Below are positions 27,990 to 37,306 of a stretch of DNA of 64,000 nucleotides, piece after piece; within the stretch, counting starts at the first letter, position 1, and every line of letters begins with the position of its first letter. Origin of the DNA: Algoriphagus lutimaris. Its GTDB lineage: Bacteria; Bacteroidota; Bacteroidia; Cytophagales; Cyclobacteriaceae. Under the pieces are notes generated by a model. That model saw only the letters and a program-made list of their open reading frames with translations. It did no database searches and had not been told where the DNA came from. A program made the translations under genes and the position numbers. The stretch covers positions 1,331,786 to 1,395,785 of the forward strand of contig NZ_JAFIDJ010000001.1 of NCBI RefSeq assembly GCF_017051705.1. The letters run 5' to 3'.

Positions 27990-28021
27990 TTGCTTAGACG
28001 GCATTAAAGTTTTATTTTTGA
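27990..28021 (+). promoter_or_regulatory. Full-consensus Bacteroidota promoter
   Basis: TTTG at 27990-27993, a 20-base spacer, then TATTTTTG at 28014-28021. This is an exact match to TTTG-N19-21-TAnnTTTG of the primary sigma factor in this phylum. Transcription would start near 28028, giving a leader of about 60 bases before the acyltransferase start. Confidence 0.85.
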
Positions 28022-28088
28022 CGGATTTTACAAGAAAAGATCACAATTTCTTAATCGTAATAGCACACACCTAAAATAAAAAATCACT

Positions 28089-29339
28089 TTGGATCTATTT
28101 GCTAAATTAAAAACGAATATGGGCCCACTGGGCAAACATTCTAAGTATTCAGATGGTTATTTTATGTTTCCCAAACTTGAAGGGGAAATTGCTCCACGAA
28201 TGATGTTCCAAGGAAAGGAAGTATTAACATGGAGTTTGAATAACTACCTTGGACTAGCTAACCACCCTGAAATCCGTAAAGCAGATGCCGATGCAGCAGC
28301 CAAATGGGGAGCAGCCTATCCTATGGGAGCTAGAATGATGTCAGGCCAAACCAATCTTCATGAAAAATTGGAGGATGAGCTTGCCAAATTCGTAGGTAAA
28401 GAAAAAGCATATTTGCTAAACTACGGATACCAAGGCATCATGTCTGTGATTGATGCTCTATTGGATAGAAAAGACGTAGTAGTATATGATTCTGAATGCC
28501 ACGCCTGTATCATAGATGCATTAAGAATGCACATGGGTAAACGTTACGTATTCCCTCATAATGATATTGACAATTGTGAAAAACAACTTGAACGAGCCAC
28601 AAAATTAGCCGCAGAAACTGGAGGAGGAATTTTATTGATTACCGAAGGTGTATTCGGCATGACTGGAGATCAAGGAAAATTGAAAGAAATTTGTGCTCTA
28701 AAAAGCAAATTTGATTTCAGATTACTTGTGGATGATGCACATGGTTTTGGAACAATGGGTAAAACAGGAGCAGGTACTCATGAGGAGCAAGGAGTAATCG
28801 ATGAAGTTGATTTATATTTCTCGACCTTTGCAAAATCAATGGCTTCTATTGGTGCTTTTATCGCAGGTAATGAAAAAGTGATCCACTACCTACGCTTTAA
28901 TATGCGCTCTCAAATTTTCGCTAAGTCTCTTCCAATGTTATTGGTGGAAGGAGCTTTGAAAAGATTAGAGTTGTTGCAAACTAAGCCTGAGTTGAAGGAT
29001 AATCTTTGGAAAATTGTAAATGCTCTAAGAGACGGATTACATAATAATGGTTTTAGTACTGGAAAATCAAACTCCCCTGTTACTCCTGTAGTCTTAAATG
29101 GGACTGTGGGTGAAGCTGCAGCACTTTCCCACGATTTAAGAGAAAACTACGGAATCTTCTGTTCAGTGGTCATTTACCCAGTTGTTCCTAAAGGAATGAT
29201 TATCTTGAGATTGATTCCAACTTCAGTCCATACCTTATCCGATGTTGAAGAAACTGTGAAGGCCTTTGCTGAAATCAAGGAAAAATTAACTTCAGGTATT
29301 TATAAGAATTCAGAGTTGGCAATTTCCTTTGGAGAATAA
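28089..29339 (+). CDS. Alpha-oxoamine synthase (serine palmitoyltransferase/cysteate acyltransferase-like)
   Basis: A 416-residue PLP enzyme of the AONS family, which condenses an amino acid with an acyl thioester and releases CO2. Visible: 'LNNYLGLANHP' (50-60), ring-stacking His138 (YDSECHACIID), cofactor Asp215/His218 (LVDDAHGFG) and the PLP lysine Lys249 (STFAKSMASIG). The F-A-K-S-M-A motif is like serine palmitoyltransferases rather than biotin-pathway BioF. In Cytophagales such enzymes make sphingolipid or sulfonolipid (capnoid) bases; which one is not decided. The start is a TTG; the next in-frame ATG is at 28119. Preceded by a strong promoter. Confidence 0.8.
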   Translation: MDLFAKLKTNMGPLGKHSKYSDGYFMFPKLEGEIAPRMMFQGKEVLTWSLNNYLGLANHPEIRKADADAAAKWGAAYPMGARMMSGQTNLHEKLEDELAKFVGKEKAYLLNYGYQGIMSVIDALLDRKDVVVYDSECHACIIDALRMHMGKRYVFPHNDIDNCEKQLERATKLAAETGGGILLITEGVFGMTGDQGKLKEICALKSKFDFRLLVDDAHGFGTMGKTGAGTHEEQGVIDEVDLYFSTFAKSMASIGAFIAGNEKVIHYLRFNMRSQIFAKSLPMLLVEGALKRLELLQTKPELKDNLWKIVNALRDGLHNNGFSTGKSNSPVTPVVLNGTVGEAAALSHDLRENYGIFCSVVIYPVVPKGMIILRLIPTSVHTLSDVEETVKAFAEIKEKLTSGIYKNSELAISFGE

Positions 29340-29442
29340 AAAAAAAATCAAAAAAAATGCCCTCCTGATTGATTTAGCAAGTATTTAGGCTATATTGAAC
29401 TGAATAAACTTATCATCAACCTAAACAATAATCACTTTTACT

Positions 29443-29616
29443 ATGAGCAGATTTAGTGAAGTCCAAGATCTTGTAAATGGCTTAGAAGCCGATTTTGAAA
29501 AATTCTATGAAAAAGGCAACCAAGCAGCCGGCACTAGAGTTAGAAAAGGAATGCAAGACTTGAAGAATATGGCACAAGATATCCGTAAGGAAGTTCAAGA
29601 AAAGAAAAATGCCTAA
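29443..29616 (+). CDS. Hc1-type histone H1-like DNA-binding protein, 57 aa
   Basis: Too short for common ORF cutoffs. The protein begins MSRFSEVQDLVNGLEADFEK and continues with FYEKGNQAAGTRVRKGMQDL, then a Lys/Glu-rich tail ending KKNA. This closely follows the histone H1/Hc1-like proteins conserved across Bacteroidota: an acidic N-terminal helix, the 'G-T-R-V-R-K-G-M' core and a basic C-terminal helix. The likely role is nucleoid binding and compaction. It lies about 100 bp after the acyltransferase and immediately before a bidirectional terminator, so it is probably a short abundant transcript. Confidence 0.87.
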   Translation: MSRFSEVQDLVNGLEADFEKFYEKGNQAAGTRVRKGMQDLKNMAQDIRKEVQEKKNA

Positions 29617-29633
29617 TTAGTAAGGCAAATAAT

Positions 29634-29664
29634 AAAAAAAGGTGGTCAATTGGCCACCTTTTTT
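29634..29664. terminator. Bidirectional intrinsic terminator
   Basis: Arms GGTGGTC (29641-29647) and GGCCACC (29652-29658) with one G-U pair and a 4-base loop, flanked by seven A on the left and six T on the right. It serves the Hc1 gene and the convergent M1 peptidase gene. Confidence 0.88.
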
Positions 29665-29689
29665 AGTTTATAGCTAATAAAGCGGAGCA

Positions 29690-31531
29690 TTAAAACTCCA
29701 CTTTATTATTTTCTTGTTCTACATCTGCCAACCGCTTACTCGGATCAATTTCAATAGATTTAATGGAATTCATTTTCCTATCAATAGTAATTTTCTTGGT
29801 AATATTAGTCCAAGGCCAATCTTCGGTTAATATCCTTTTCGGAGCCCCTTCCTCAGGTGTTTTTTCTCCTCTCATGATCGCTAAAGGCAAATAAACCATT
29901 TCTTGGCTTCCATCTTTATAGGTGATCACCAAGTCAATAGGCATTGGCATTAGACCGATTCTTTCTAAAATAATGTCTGTATGATCTCCCTGAGGATTCA
30001 CTTCTTTGATCCCGTAATTGATGGTTTTGGTCGTATAAACAAAGTATTCTTTATACCAATCCAATTCCAAACCACTCTCTTTCTCCATCACCCTGATCAA
30101 ATCATTAGCATTAGGATGCTTAAACTTCCAAGTATTCCAATATCTGTGCATGCCTTTATCTCGCACATCAGCACCGATGATATAGCCCATTTGCTCCAGG
30201 AATACAGCACCTTTGCTGTAAGCTGCAGAACTATATGCTGAATTTGTGTGATAGTGATCAGAATGAGTACTCATTGGTTCTTCCTTACCAGATTTCACTA
30301 GTCGATAATAACCAGAGTAAGAACCTGCTAAAGGATTTTCGGAAGGGCTATAGATTTCTGACATCGTTAAACTTGAGGCATAACTGGTAAAACCTTCATC
30401 CATCCAAGGATATAATGCTTCGTTAGATGCTAACACTCCATGAAACCAGCTATGTGCTAACTCATGTGCCATTACTCCTACTAAGCCTCTTAAATTTCTT
30501 CCTCCTGTAATTAAGGTAGACATGGCATACTCCATCCCTCCATCTCCCCCTTGGATGACAGAAAATTGCTTGTAGGGATATTGACCAAAATGTTCAGATA
30601 GAAAGTTAATTGCCTTTGGGGTATATTCCTTCAGTTTTTCCCAGTTCTCAGTGGTCTCCTCAGTTGGGATAAATAAATGGTGAACTGTGATCCCATTCTC
30701 CATTTTTACTTTTTCATGTCTGTATTTTGGATCAGCTGCCCACATGAAATCATGAACCATTGGTGCTTTGAAATGCCAAGTAAGTGTTTCCCCTGTAGGC
30801 TTCGGCACAGTAACTCCCTCATCTTCATACCCATGTCCAATCTGATTAGGATTTTGAAGATATCCTGTTCCTCCTAAGGTATAAGATTTATCTATGGTGA
30901 TTTTCACATCAAAATCTCCCCAAATCCCATAAAATTCTCTTCCTACATAAGGGTTGGAGTGCCAGCCTTGCTCGTCATAATTAGCCATTTTAGGATACCA
31001 CTGCGACATAGAATACCTTACTCCTTCACTACTATCTCTACCTGAACGTCTGATTTGAACAGGTACCTGACCTATAAATGACATATTGAATTCTACTTCT
31101 GAATTGGGTAAGATCGGTCTAGGAAGAGTCACTTCCAAAATGGTTTCCACTTCCTCAAAATCTACTTTCATCCCATCCATGGTCAATGAATTGACATGAA
31201 GGTATCCAATTTCATTAGGAGAGAGCGCATTGATTCTATCCCCCACTCTTCTATCAGGATCAGAAATAGATCTTGATCTTTCATCCATCATGCTTCCAGG
31301 CTGGAACGCATTAAAATACAAGTGGTAGAATACTTTGTGAAGAGTATCTGGAGAGTTGTTGGTGTACTTTAGAACTTGGGTTCCTGAGTACTGATTGGAG
31401 GTGACATTCATATCCACATCCATTTTGTAATCAACCGACTGCTGGAATCTTCCTGTTTGTGCAAAAGCAGCAGTTCCAGTAATCACAAAAAGAAAAAGCC
31501 CTAAGAAAGGCTTATTCACAATGTTAAGCAT
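29690..31531 (-). CDS. Secreted M1 family metallopeptidase
   Basis: A zinc aminopeptidase of the gluzincin M1 family. The ATG at 31531 gives 613 residues with a clean signal peptide (MLNIVNKPFLGLFLF...AAFAQ); the upstream ATG at 31579 would put 16 hydrophobic residues before it and is less likely. The zinc site is HELAHSW (about 356-362) with the third ligand Glu379 in WMDEGF. A G-G-M-E-Y-A substrate motif (about 332-337) stands for the usual GAMEN. The N-terminal beta domain (1-260) is complete. It probably trims peptides in the periplasm. Monocistronic. Confidence 0.92.
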   Translation of the reverse strand: MLNIVNKPFLGLFLFVITGTAAFAQTGRFQQSVDYKMDVDMNVTSNQYSGTQVLKYTNNSPDTLHKVFYHLYFNAFQPGSMMDERSRSISDPDRRVGDRINALSPNEIGYLHVNSLTMDGMKVDFEEVETILEVTLPRPILPNSEVEFNMSFIGQVPVQIRRSGRDSSEGVRYSMSQWYPKMANYDEQGWHSNPYVGREFYGIWGDFDVKITIDKSYTLGGTGYLQNPNQIGHGYEDEGVTVPKPTGETLTWHFKAPMVHDFMWAADPKYRHEKVKMENGITVHHLFIPTEETTENWEKLKEYTPKAINFLSEHFGQYPYKQFSVIQGGDGGMEYAMSTLITGGRNLRGLVGVMAHELAHSWFHGVLASNEALYPWMDEGFTSYASSLTMSEIYSPSENPLAGSYSGYYRLVKSGKEEPMSTHSDHYHTNSAYSSAAYSKGAVFLEQMGYIIGADVRDKGMHRYWNTWKFKHPNANDLIRVMEKESGLELDWYKEYFVYTTKTINYGIKEVNPQGDHTDIILERIGLMPMPIDLVITYKDGSQEMVYLPLAIMRGEKTPEEGAPKRILTEDWPWTNITKKITIDRKMNSIKSIEIDPSKRLADVEQENNKVEF

Positions 31532-31707
31532 AGGATTATTTTTTATCACAAATAAAATCAAAATGAATACCAGCCACAAACCACCGGTAAAAAATTAACC
31601 CTAGGATTCTTAAAATAGCATGGAGGTAAAAACCGATACTATAATAAACAATGGATGTTATTTGGGATTTTACTTTATTTATTACAGATATAAACCAAAA
31701 AGCAAAC

Positions 31708-34700
31708 ATGAGAAAAATTTACCTTTTGACTTTGGCGATTTTGCTGAGTTTTTCAGCTCATGCTCAAGAAGTGGATATGGACTTATTTAAGTCTATGAAA
31801 GCAAGAAGCATTGGGCCAGCAGCCATGAGTGGAAGAATTACTGCCATCGATGCCATTGATGACAATCCTTCCGTTATTTACGCTGGATCTGCATCCGGAG
31901 GGCTATGGAAAAGTACTTCAGGAGGAGTAACATGGGAACCAATTTTTGATGATCAGAAAGTACATTCTATTGGTTCAATTTCCATTTATCAGAAAAATCC
32001 AAACATCATTTGGGTAGGTACCGGAGAAGGTAACCCTAGAAACTCCTTAAGTCTAGGAGGTGGAGTTTATCGCTCCATGGATGCAGGTGCAACATGGGAG
32101 CTTATGGGTCTGGAAAATACCAAAGCCATACACCGGATCATTGTGCATCCCGATGATCCCAACACCGTATACGTTGGAGCAATTGGATCACCTTGGGGAG
32201 AGCAAGAAGACAGAGGATTATACAAGACTACAGATGGTGGTAAAACCTGGGAAAAAATTCTATACATCGATACCAAGACAGGTGTCGGAGAAATGATCAT
32301 GGATCCCAATAATCCAAATAAGATTTTTGTCAACATGTGGCAACACAGAAGGCACCCTTATTTCTTTGAATCAGGAGGTCCTTCCTCCGGGCTTTTCGTT
32401 ACGTATGATGGTGGAGATAATTGGAAGGAACTAGATGAAAGCAATGGCTTACCTAAAGGTGATTTAGGAAGAATGGGTCTTGCTATTTCAGCTGCCAATA
32501 GCAGTAAAGTGTATGCTTTGATAGAGTCCTCCAAAAATGCCTTGTATGTTTCAGAGGATGGAGGAGAAAATTTTAAAATGATCAATTCGGATGGTTCTAT
32601 TGGGGATAGACCTTTCTATTATTTTGATATTCACGCTGATCCAAAAAATGAAAACAGGTTATATACCTTATATTCTCGAGTAGGTATTACAGAAGATGGT
32701 GGCAAATCATTTTCTGAATTACTTCCTTACCGAGGAGTTCACCCGGATCACCACGCCTGGTATATCAATCCCAATGACCCAAAGATCCTTATAGATGGAA
32801 ATGATGGTGGACTAAACATTTCAAGAGATGGAGGCAAAACCTGGTTTTTTGCTGACAATCTTCCTGTAGGTCAATTTTACCATGTTAATGTAGACAATGA
32901 GCTTCCATATAATATTTATGGTGGAATGCAGGATAATGGCTCCTGGACTGGTCCTGCTTATGTATGGAGAAGAGATGGAATCAGAAATAGTTATTGGCAG
33001 GAAGTATCATTTGGAGATGGCTTTGATGTAGTTCCACATCCTGCAAATTCTAGGTTTGGATACACAATGTCCCAAGCAGGCAATGTTTCCAGATTCGATA
33101 AGGAAACCGGGCACAATAAAACCATCAGACCTACCCATCCTGATAAAGATGTTTTCCTTCGATTCAATTGGAATGCCGCAATTGCGCAGGATCCACATGA
33201 TGAAAACACGCTTTATTATGGATCTCAATTTGTACATAAATCTACCGATAGCGGGGATACTTGGGAAATCATCTCACCTGATTTAACAACCAATGATAGT
33301 ACCAAACAAAGACAGCAAGAAACCGGAGGATTAACTTATGACATCACAGGCGCTGAAAACCATACGACTATCATCGCTATTGCTCCAAGCCCTGTGGATC
33401 CTAATGTGATCTGGGTTGGAACTGATGACGGCAATGTACAGGTCACTAAAGATGGAGGTGCTACCTGGACCAATGTGGTCAATAAATTAACTGGACTTCC
33501 AAAAGCCTCTTGGATTCCTCAAATTCAAGCTTCTTCCTACGATGCAGACGAAGCTTGGGTAATTGCCAATAATTATAGAAATAATGATTTTTCAGCTTAC
33601 GCTTACCATACAGCAAATGGTGGAAGCTCCTTTACTAGGATCGCTGATGACTCTAAAGTCTCAGGATATGCACTATCTATTATCCATGATCCTGTAGAAC
33701 CCAACTTGGTGTTCTTAGGGACCGAATTTGGTCTCTATGTAAGTTTTGACCATGCAAAATCCTGGAATAAGTGGGAGCATGGGTATCCAAAAGCTGTTTC
33801 TACTTACGATATGGCCATCCAAGAAAGGGAAGCTGACTTAGTAATCGGCACATTTGGAAGAGCCTTTTATGTTTTGGATGATATCAGGCCATTACGGATT
33901 TTTGCTGCTAATGGTGGATCTGCTCCAGAAGCCAAAATTACAGCTGTTCCAGCTCCAGATGCTTATCAAGTAGAAATCCAACAACCAGTAGGAGAACGCT
34001 TCCCTGCGGATGGAATTTTTGCAGGTGAAAACAGAGAAACCGGTGGAAGATTGAGCTTTATTATTCAAGACGATAAAGAAAAACTGGACACCGTAACTGT
34101 GTCAATTTTTAATGAAGCCGGTGAGCAAATCAGAACTTTAAAAACAGTTCCAAAAAATGGAGTCAATCGAATTATATGGAATTTGGACAGAAAATCTTCT
34201 GTAGAAAATCCAAGTGGCTTTGGAGGTCGTAGAGGCAATAGAAGTGGTTTTTACGAAGCTTCAGGAGGAGAAGCACTTCCGGGGACTTACAAAGTAGTAT
34301 TCACTTATGGAGATCAGGAAGATGAAACCAATATCAATGTGTATTCAGACCCTCGAATCGATATCAACCTTGCTGACCTAAAAGCCAAAGATGAATTCCT
34401 TAAAAAACTGGAAGCTTTAACCAATGAGGTTTCTGAATCAACCAAAAGATTAGATGAAGCCCAAAAGGTAATCGATAAAGTCTTGACTTTAACCAAGGAT
34501 GTGGATACTGAAGAAGCAAAAGAACTATCCAAAGCGGCCAAAGACATCAAGAAAAAGCTTGATACTGCAAGAGAGGCCTACAATGGTCCAACCCGAGAAG
34601 GTCAGGGGATTGTTAGAAACCTATACCCTACCACCATGACCATGGTATTTGCACCTAGAAGGTATGTAGGATCTTCTTATTCCGCTCCAGGTTCCACTGA

Positions 34701-34839
34701 GGAAAGGTTGTACCAACAAGGAGTCGAAGCAGCAGCAGTAGCTAAATCCATTGTTGATGAATTTATCAATGGGGATTGGAAAGCTTTTGAAGATAAAGTA
34801 AAAAATACTCAAATCGATTTATTCGAGAACATGAAATAA
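31708..34839 (+). CDS. Large secreted Asp-box (BNR/sortilin-like) beta-propeller protein
   Basis: A 1043-residue exported protein. The ATG at 31708 is chosen because it opens a signal peptide (MRKIYLLTLAILLSFSAHAQ); an upstream ATG at 31651 would precede it with 19 unrelated residues. At least ten Asp-box motifs (S/T-x-D-x-G-x-T-W: STSGGVTW, SMDAGATW, TTDGGKTW, TYDGGDNW, SEDGGENF, SRDGGKTW, STDSGDTW, TKDGGATW and variants) form one or two propellers, as in VPS10/sortilin-like and glycosidase-associated proteins. A C-terminal FlgD-like strand region and a helical segment (about 890-960) follow. No catalytic residues can be named. Confidence 0.88.
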   Translation: MRKIYLLTLAILLSFSAHAQEVDMDLFKSMKARSIGPAAMSGRITAIDAIDDNPSVIYAGSASGGLWKSTSGGVTWEPIFDDQKVHSIGSISIYQKNPNIIWVGTGEGNPRNSLSLGGGVYRSMDAGATWELMGLENTKAIHRIIVHPDDPNTVYVGAIGSPWGEQEDRGLYKTTDGGKTWEKILYIDTKTGVGEMIMDPNNPNKIFVNMWQHRRHPYFFESGGPSSGLFVTYDGGDNWKELDESNGLPKGDLGRMGLAISAANSSKVYALIESSKNALYVSEDGGENFKMINSDGSIGDRPFYYFDIHADPKNENRLYTLYSRVGITEDGGKSFSELLPYRGVHPDHHAWYINPNDPKILIDGNDGGLNISRDGGKTWFFADNLPVGQFYHVNVDNELPYNIYGGMQDNGSWTGPAYVWRRDGIRNSYWQEVSFGDGFDVVPHPANSRFGYTMSQAGNVSRFDKETGHNKTIRPTHPDKDVFLRFNWNAAIAQDPHDENTLYYGSQFVHKSTDSGDTWEIISPDLTTNDSTKQRQQETGGLTYDITGAENHTTIIAIAPSPVDPNVIWVGTDDGNVQVTKDGGATWTNVVNKLTGLPKASWIPQIQASSYDADEAWVIANNYRNNDFSAYAYHTANGGSSFTRIADDSKVSGYALSIIHDPVEPNLVFLGTEFGLYVSFDHAKSWNKWEHGYPKAVSTYDMAIQEREADLVIGTFGRAFYVLDDIRPLRIFAANGGSAPEAKITAVPAPDAYQVEIQQPVGERFPADGIFAGENRETGGRLSFIIQDDKEKLDTVTVSIFNEAGEQIRTLKTVPKNGVNRIIWNLDRKSSVENPSGFGGRRGNRSGFYEASGGEALPGTYKVVFTYGDQEDETNINVYSDPRIDINLADLKAKDEFLKKLEALTNEVSESTKRLDEAQKVIDKVLTLTKDVDTEEAKELSKAAKDIKKKLDTAREAYNGPTREGQGIVRNLYPTTMTMVFAPRRYVGSSYSAPGSTEERLYQQGVEAAAVAKSIVDEFINGDWKAFEDKVKNTQIDLFENMK

Positions 34840-34854
34840 GTTCATATAACTACC

Positions 34855-34881
34855 AAAGCCAACCTAGTTTAGGTTGGCTTT
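34855..34881 (+). terminator. Intrinsic terminator
   Basis: An 11-bp perfect stem AAAGCCAACCT/AGGTTGGCTTT with a 5-base loop and a further T-run, 16 bp after the Asp-box gene. Confidence 0.92.
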
Positions 34882-34930
34882 TTTTATGTAATAGAATTAG
34901 ATATTTTAAATTATCAACTCCTTTCTTTGC

Positions 34931-36229
34931 ATGATTGATCACAATAAAATTGGATGGAAAACAGCAGCAGGATTAGTGATTGCCAATATGATTGGCACTG
35001 GAGTTTTTACCAGTCTGGGTTTTCAATTAAATGAAGTCCAAAATACCTGGTCTATTTTCATCCTTTGGATTTTTGGTGGCTTCATGGCACTCATTGGAGC
35101 ATTCGTGTATTCCGAACTAGGAACCCACTTCAAAAAATCAGGAGGCGATTATATTTTTCTTTCGGAAACAATCCATCCATCTATCGGCTATTTATATGCT
35201 TGGGTTTCGCTTACAGTTGGATTTTCTGCACCAATTGCTATTGCCGGAATAGCTATGAACGACTACTTGCGTCCTTTTTCAGGAAATAGCAACTTACCTG
35301 GTTTATTGACTATTTTATTAATTCCAATTGCCCATGTCATTTCCATCAAAAGAAGCGGTCAGATTCAAAACTTGCTTACCCTAATAAAAATATTATTCAT
35401 TGTTTCATTAATTCTGATCGGCTTCACTTTACCCTCCAAAAGCCTATCCTCTTCCCTGGATTTTTCCAACTCATGGACCCGAGAAATTTTCAAACCTGGC
35501 TTTGCAGTTTCTTTGGTTTATGTATTCTATGCCTATACGGGATGGAATTCTGCTGCCTATATCATTGAAGAGGTACAGAATCCCAAAAAGAACCTACCAA
35601 AGGCCTTGATCACTTCGACTATTTTGGTATTGATCATATATGTTTTCTTCCAATATGTATTGCTAAAACATGCTTCAATGTTTGATTTAAAAGGAAACGT
35701 GGAAGTAGCTAAGATCTCTTTTGAAAATTTACTTGGTTCTTTAGGATCTGTTTGGATCAGCTTTTTCATTGCTATTCAATTAATAGCTACCATCAGTGGA
35801 TATACTTGGGTGGGTCCGAGAATTACCCACGCCATGGCCAAAGATTTCAAGCTTTGGAAACCTCTTGCTATAGAAAATAAAAATGGGATTCCTATTACTG
35901 CAATTGGATTAAATACACTCATCAGCTTACTTTTATTTATATCTGGCTCTTTCGAACAAGTATTGATTTATGCCGGATTTGTACTCCAATTGATGGGAAC
36001 AATTACCATTTACTCTTCCCTTAAAGTTCGAGAAAGCTCTGGGTTCCAAACCCCATTCAAACCTCTATTGCAATGGATCTATATCGTTTTTAGTCTTGCC
36101 ATAAGCTGCTACTTGTTTTGGGACAGACCTTGGGAGAGTTTAGCAGGACTTGGAATCATGGCTTTGGGATTAATCCTTTATTTATTTGACAAAAAAAAGC
36201 CTGACTTCAAAAGTCAGACAAGGCTATAA
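34931..36229 (+). CDS. APC family amino acid permease
   Basis: A 432-residue inner-membrane transporter with about 12 hydrophobic segments. TM1 has 'VIANMIGTGVFTSLGF', the unwound G-x-G-x-F substrate/ion site of the APC superfamily, and TM6 contains 'VYVFYAYTGWNSAAYIIEE', the typical L-AT/APA motif. Uptake or exchange of amino acids is expected; the specific substrate is unknown. Its last codons contain the terminator of the convergent operon, and only 10 bp separate the two stop codons. Confidence 0.88.
   Translation: MIDHNKIGWKTAAGLVIANMIGTGVFTSLGFQLNEVQNTWSIFILWIFGGFMALIGAFVYSELGTHFKKSGGDYIFLSETIHPSIGYLYAWVSLTVGFSAPIAIAGIAMNDYLRPFSGNSNLPGLLTILLIPIAHVISIKRSGQIQNLLTLIKILFIVSLILIGFTLPSKSLSSSLDFSNSWTREIFKPGFAVSLVYVFYAYTGWNSAAYIIEEVQNPKKNLPKALITSTILVLIIYVFFQYVLLKHASMFDLKGNVEVAKISFENLLGSLGSVWISFFIAIQLIATISGYTWVGPRITHAMAKDFKLWKPLAIENKNGIPITAIGLNTLISLLLFISGSFEQVLIYAGFVLQLMGTITIYSSLKVRESSGFQTPFKPLLQWIYIVFSLAISCYLFWDRPWESLAGLGIMALGLILYLFDKKKPDFKSQTRL
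36193..36219 (-). terminator. Intrinsic terminator embedded in the 3' end of the permease gene
   Basis: Read on the minus strand: CTGACTT pairs with AAGTCAG around a 3-base loop, then GC and eight T. It terminates the sugar-nucleotide operon about 20-47 bp past its last stop, inside the convergent permease coding region. Confidence 0.85.
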
Positions 36230-36239
36230 GGAGAAAAAC

Positions 36240-37295
36240 CTATCTATTTTCATATAATTCTGAATAGTAGTCCTGATAGGCTCCAGAAGTAACATGATCA
36301 AGCCATTCCTGGTTATTAAGGTACCAATCTATGGTAATCTCTATCCCTTCTTCAAATTGCAAACTAGGCTCCCATCCCAATTCTTCTTTGATTTTGGTTG
36401 CATCAATTGCATATCGGTGATCATGTCCAGCACGATCTTTAACAAAGGTGATTAGCTTTTCAGAGGTACCTTTCTCCCTTCCTAATTTTTCATCCATTTT
36501 CTGACAAAGCAGTCTGACAATGTCAATATTTTTCCATTCGTTGAAGCCTCCGATATTATAGGTTTCTCCAGGTTTACCCTGATGAAAAACTGTATCAATT
36601 GCTCTTGCATGGTCAATAACAAACAACCAGTCCCTGATATTTTCTCCTTTTCCATACACTGGTAGAGGCTTGTTGTTCTTAATATTATGAATACACAATG
36701 GAATCAACTTCTCCGGAAAGTGATTCGGCCCATAATTATTGGAGCAATTGGAGATTACCGTATTCATTTGATAGGTATTGGCATAGGCTCTTACGAAATG
36801 GTCTGAAGAAGCTTTTGACGCAGAATAAGGAGATTGAGGATCATAGGGAGTAGATTCCAAAAAGTACCCACCATCTTCCAAGGAACCATAAACCTCATCG
36901 GTTGAAACATGGTAAAATAAGTGATTAGCTAATTCACCATCCCAGGCTTTTTTAGCAGAATTCAGCAAATTCACTGTTCCAAACACATTGGTTTTCACAA
37001 AGGCCAAAGGGTCAGAGATAGAGCGATCTACATGAGATTCAGCTGCTAAGTGAATTACATCGGTAATCCCATGTTTAGAAAAAACCTCATCAAGTGCTTT
37101 CGCATCTTGAATATTTACTTTTTCAAAAAAGTAATTAGAGGCTCCTTCTATTTCTTTCAAGTTTTCAAGATTTCCAGCATAGGTCAAAGCATCCAAATTT
37201 ACGATAGTATATTCTGGATACTTCGAGACAAAAAGTTTAACCACATGACTTCCTATAAAACCAGCCCCGCCAGTGATCAAAATTGATTTTTTCAT
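36240..37295 (-). CDS. rfbB: dTDP-glucose 4,6-dehydratase
   Basis: A 351-residue extended short-chain dehydrogenase that converts dTDP-glucose to dTDP-4-keto-6-deoxyglucose, the second step to dTDP-rhamnose and other deoxysugars. NAD-binding ITGGAGFIGSH (6-16), the catalytic 'STDEVYGSL' and 'YSASKASSDH' (Y-x-x-x-K) and the 'NNYGPNHFPEKLIP' segment typical of RmlB are present. Glucose-1-phosphate thymidylyltransferase, RmlC and RmlD are not in the window. It is the last gene of a three-gene run with an epimerase and a glycosyltransferase. Confidence 0.93.
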   Translation of the reverse strand: MKKSILITGGAGFIGSHVVKLFVSKYPEYTIVNLDALTYAGNLENLKEIEGASNYFFEKVNIQDAKALDEVFSKHGITDVIHLAAESHVDRSISDPLAFVKTNVFGTVNLLNSAKKAWDGELANHLFYHVSTDEVYGSLEDGGYFLESTPYDPQSPYSASKASSDHFVRAYANTYQMNTVISNCSNNYGPNHFPEKLIPLCIHNIKNNKPLPVYGKGENIRDWLFVIDHARAIDTVFHQGKPGETYNIGGFNEWKNIDIVRLLCQKMDEKLGREKGTSEKLITFVKDRAGHDHRYAIDATKIKEELGWEPSLQFEEGIEITIDWYLNNQEWLDHVTSGAYQDYYSELYENR

Positions 37296-37306
37296 GATTA
37301 AGAATG

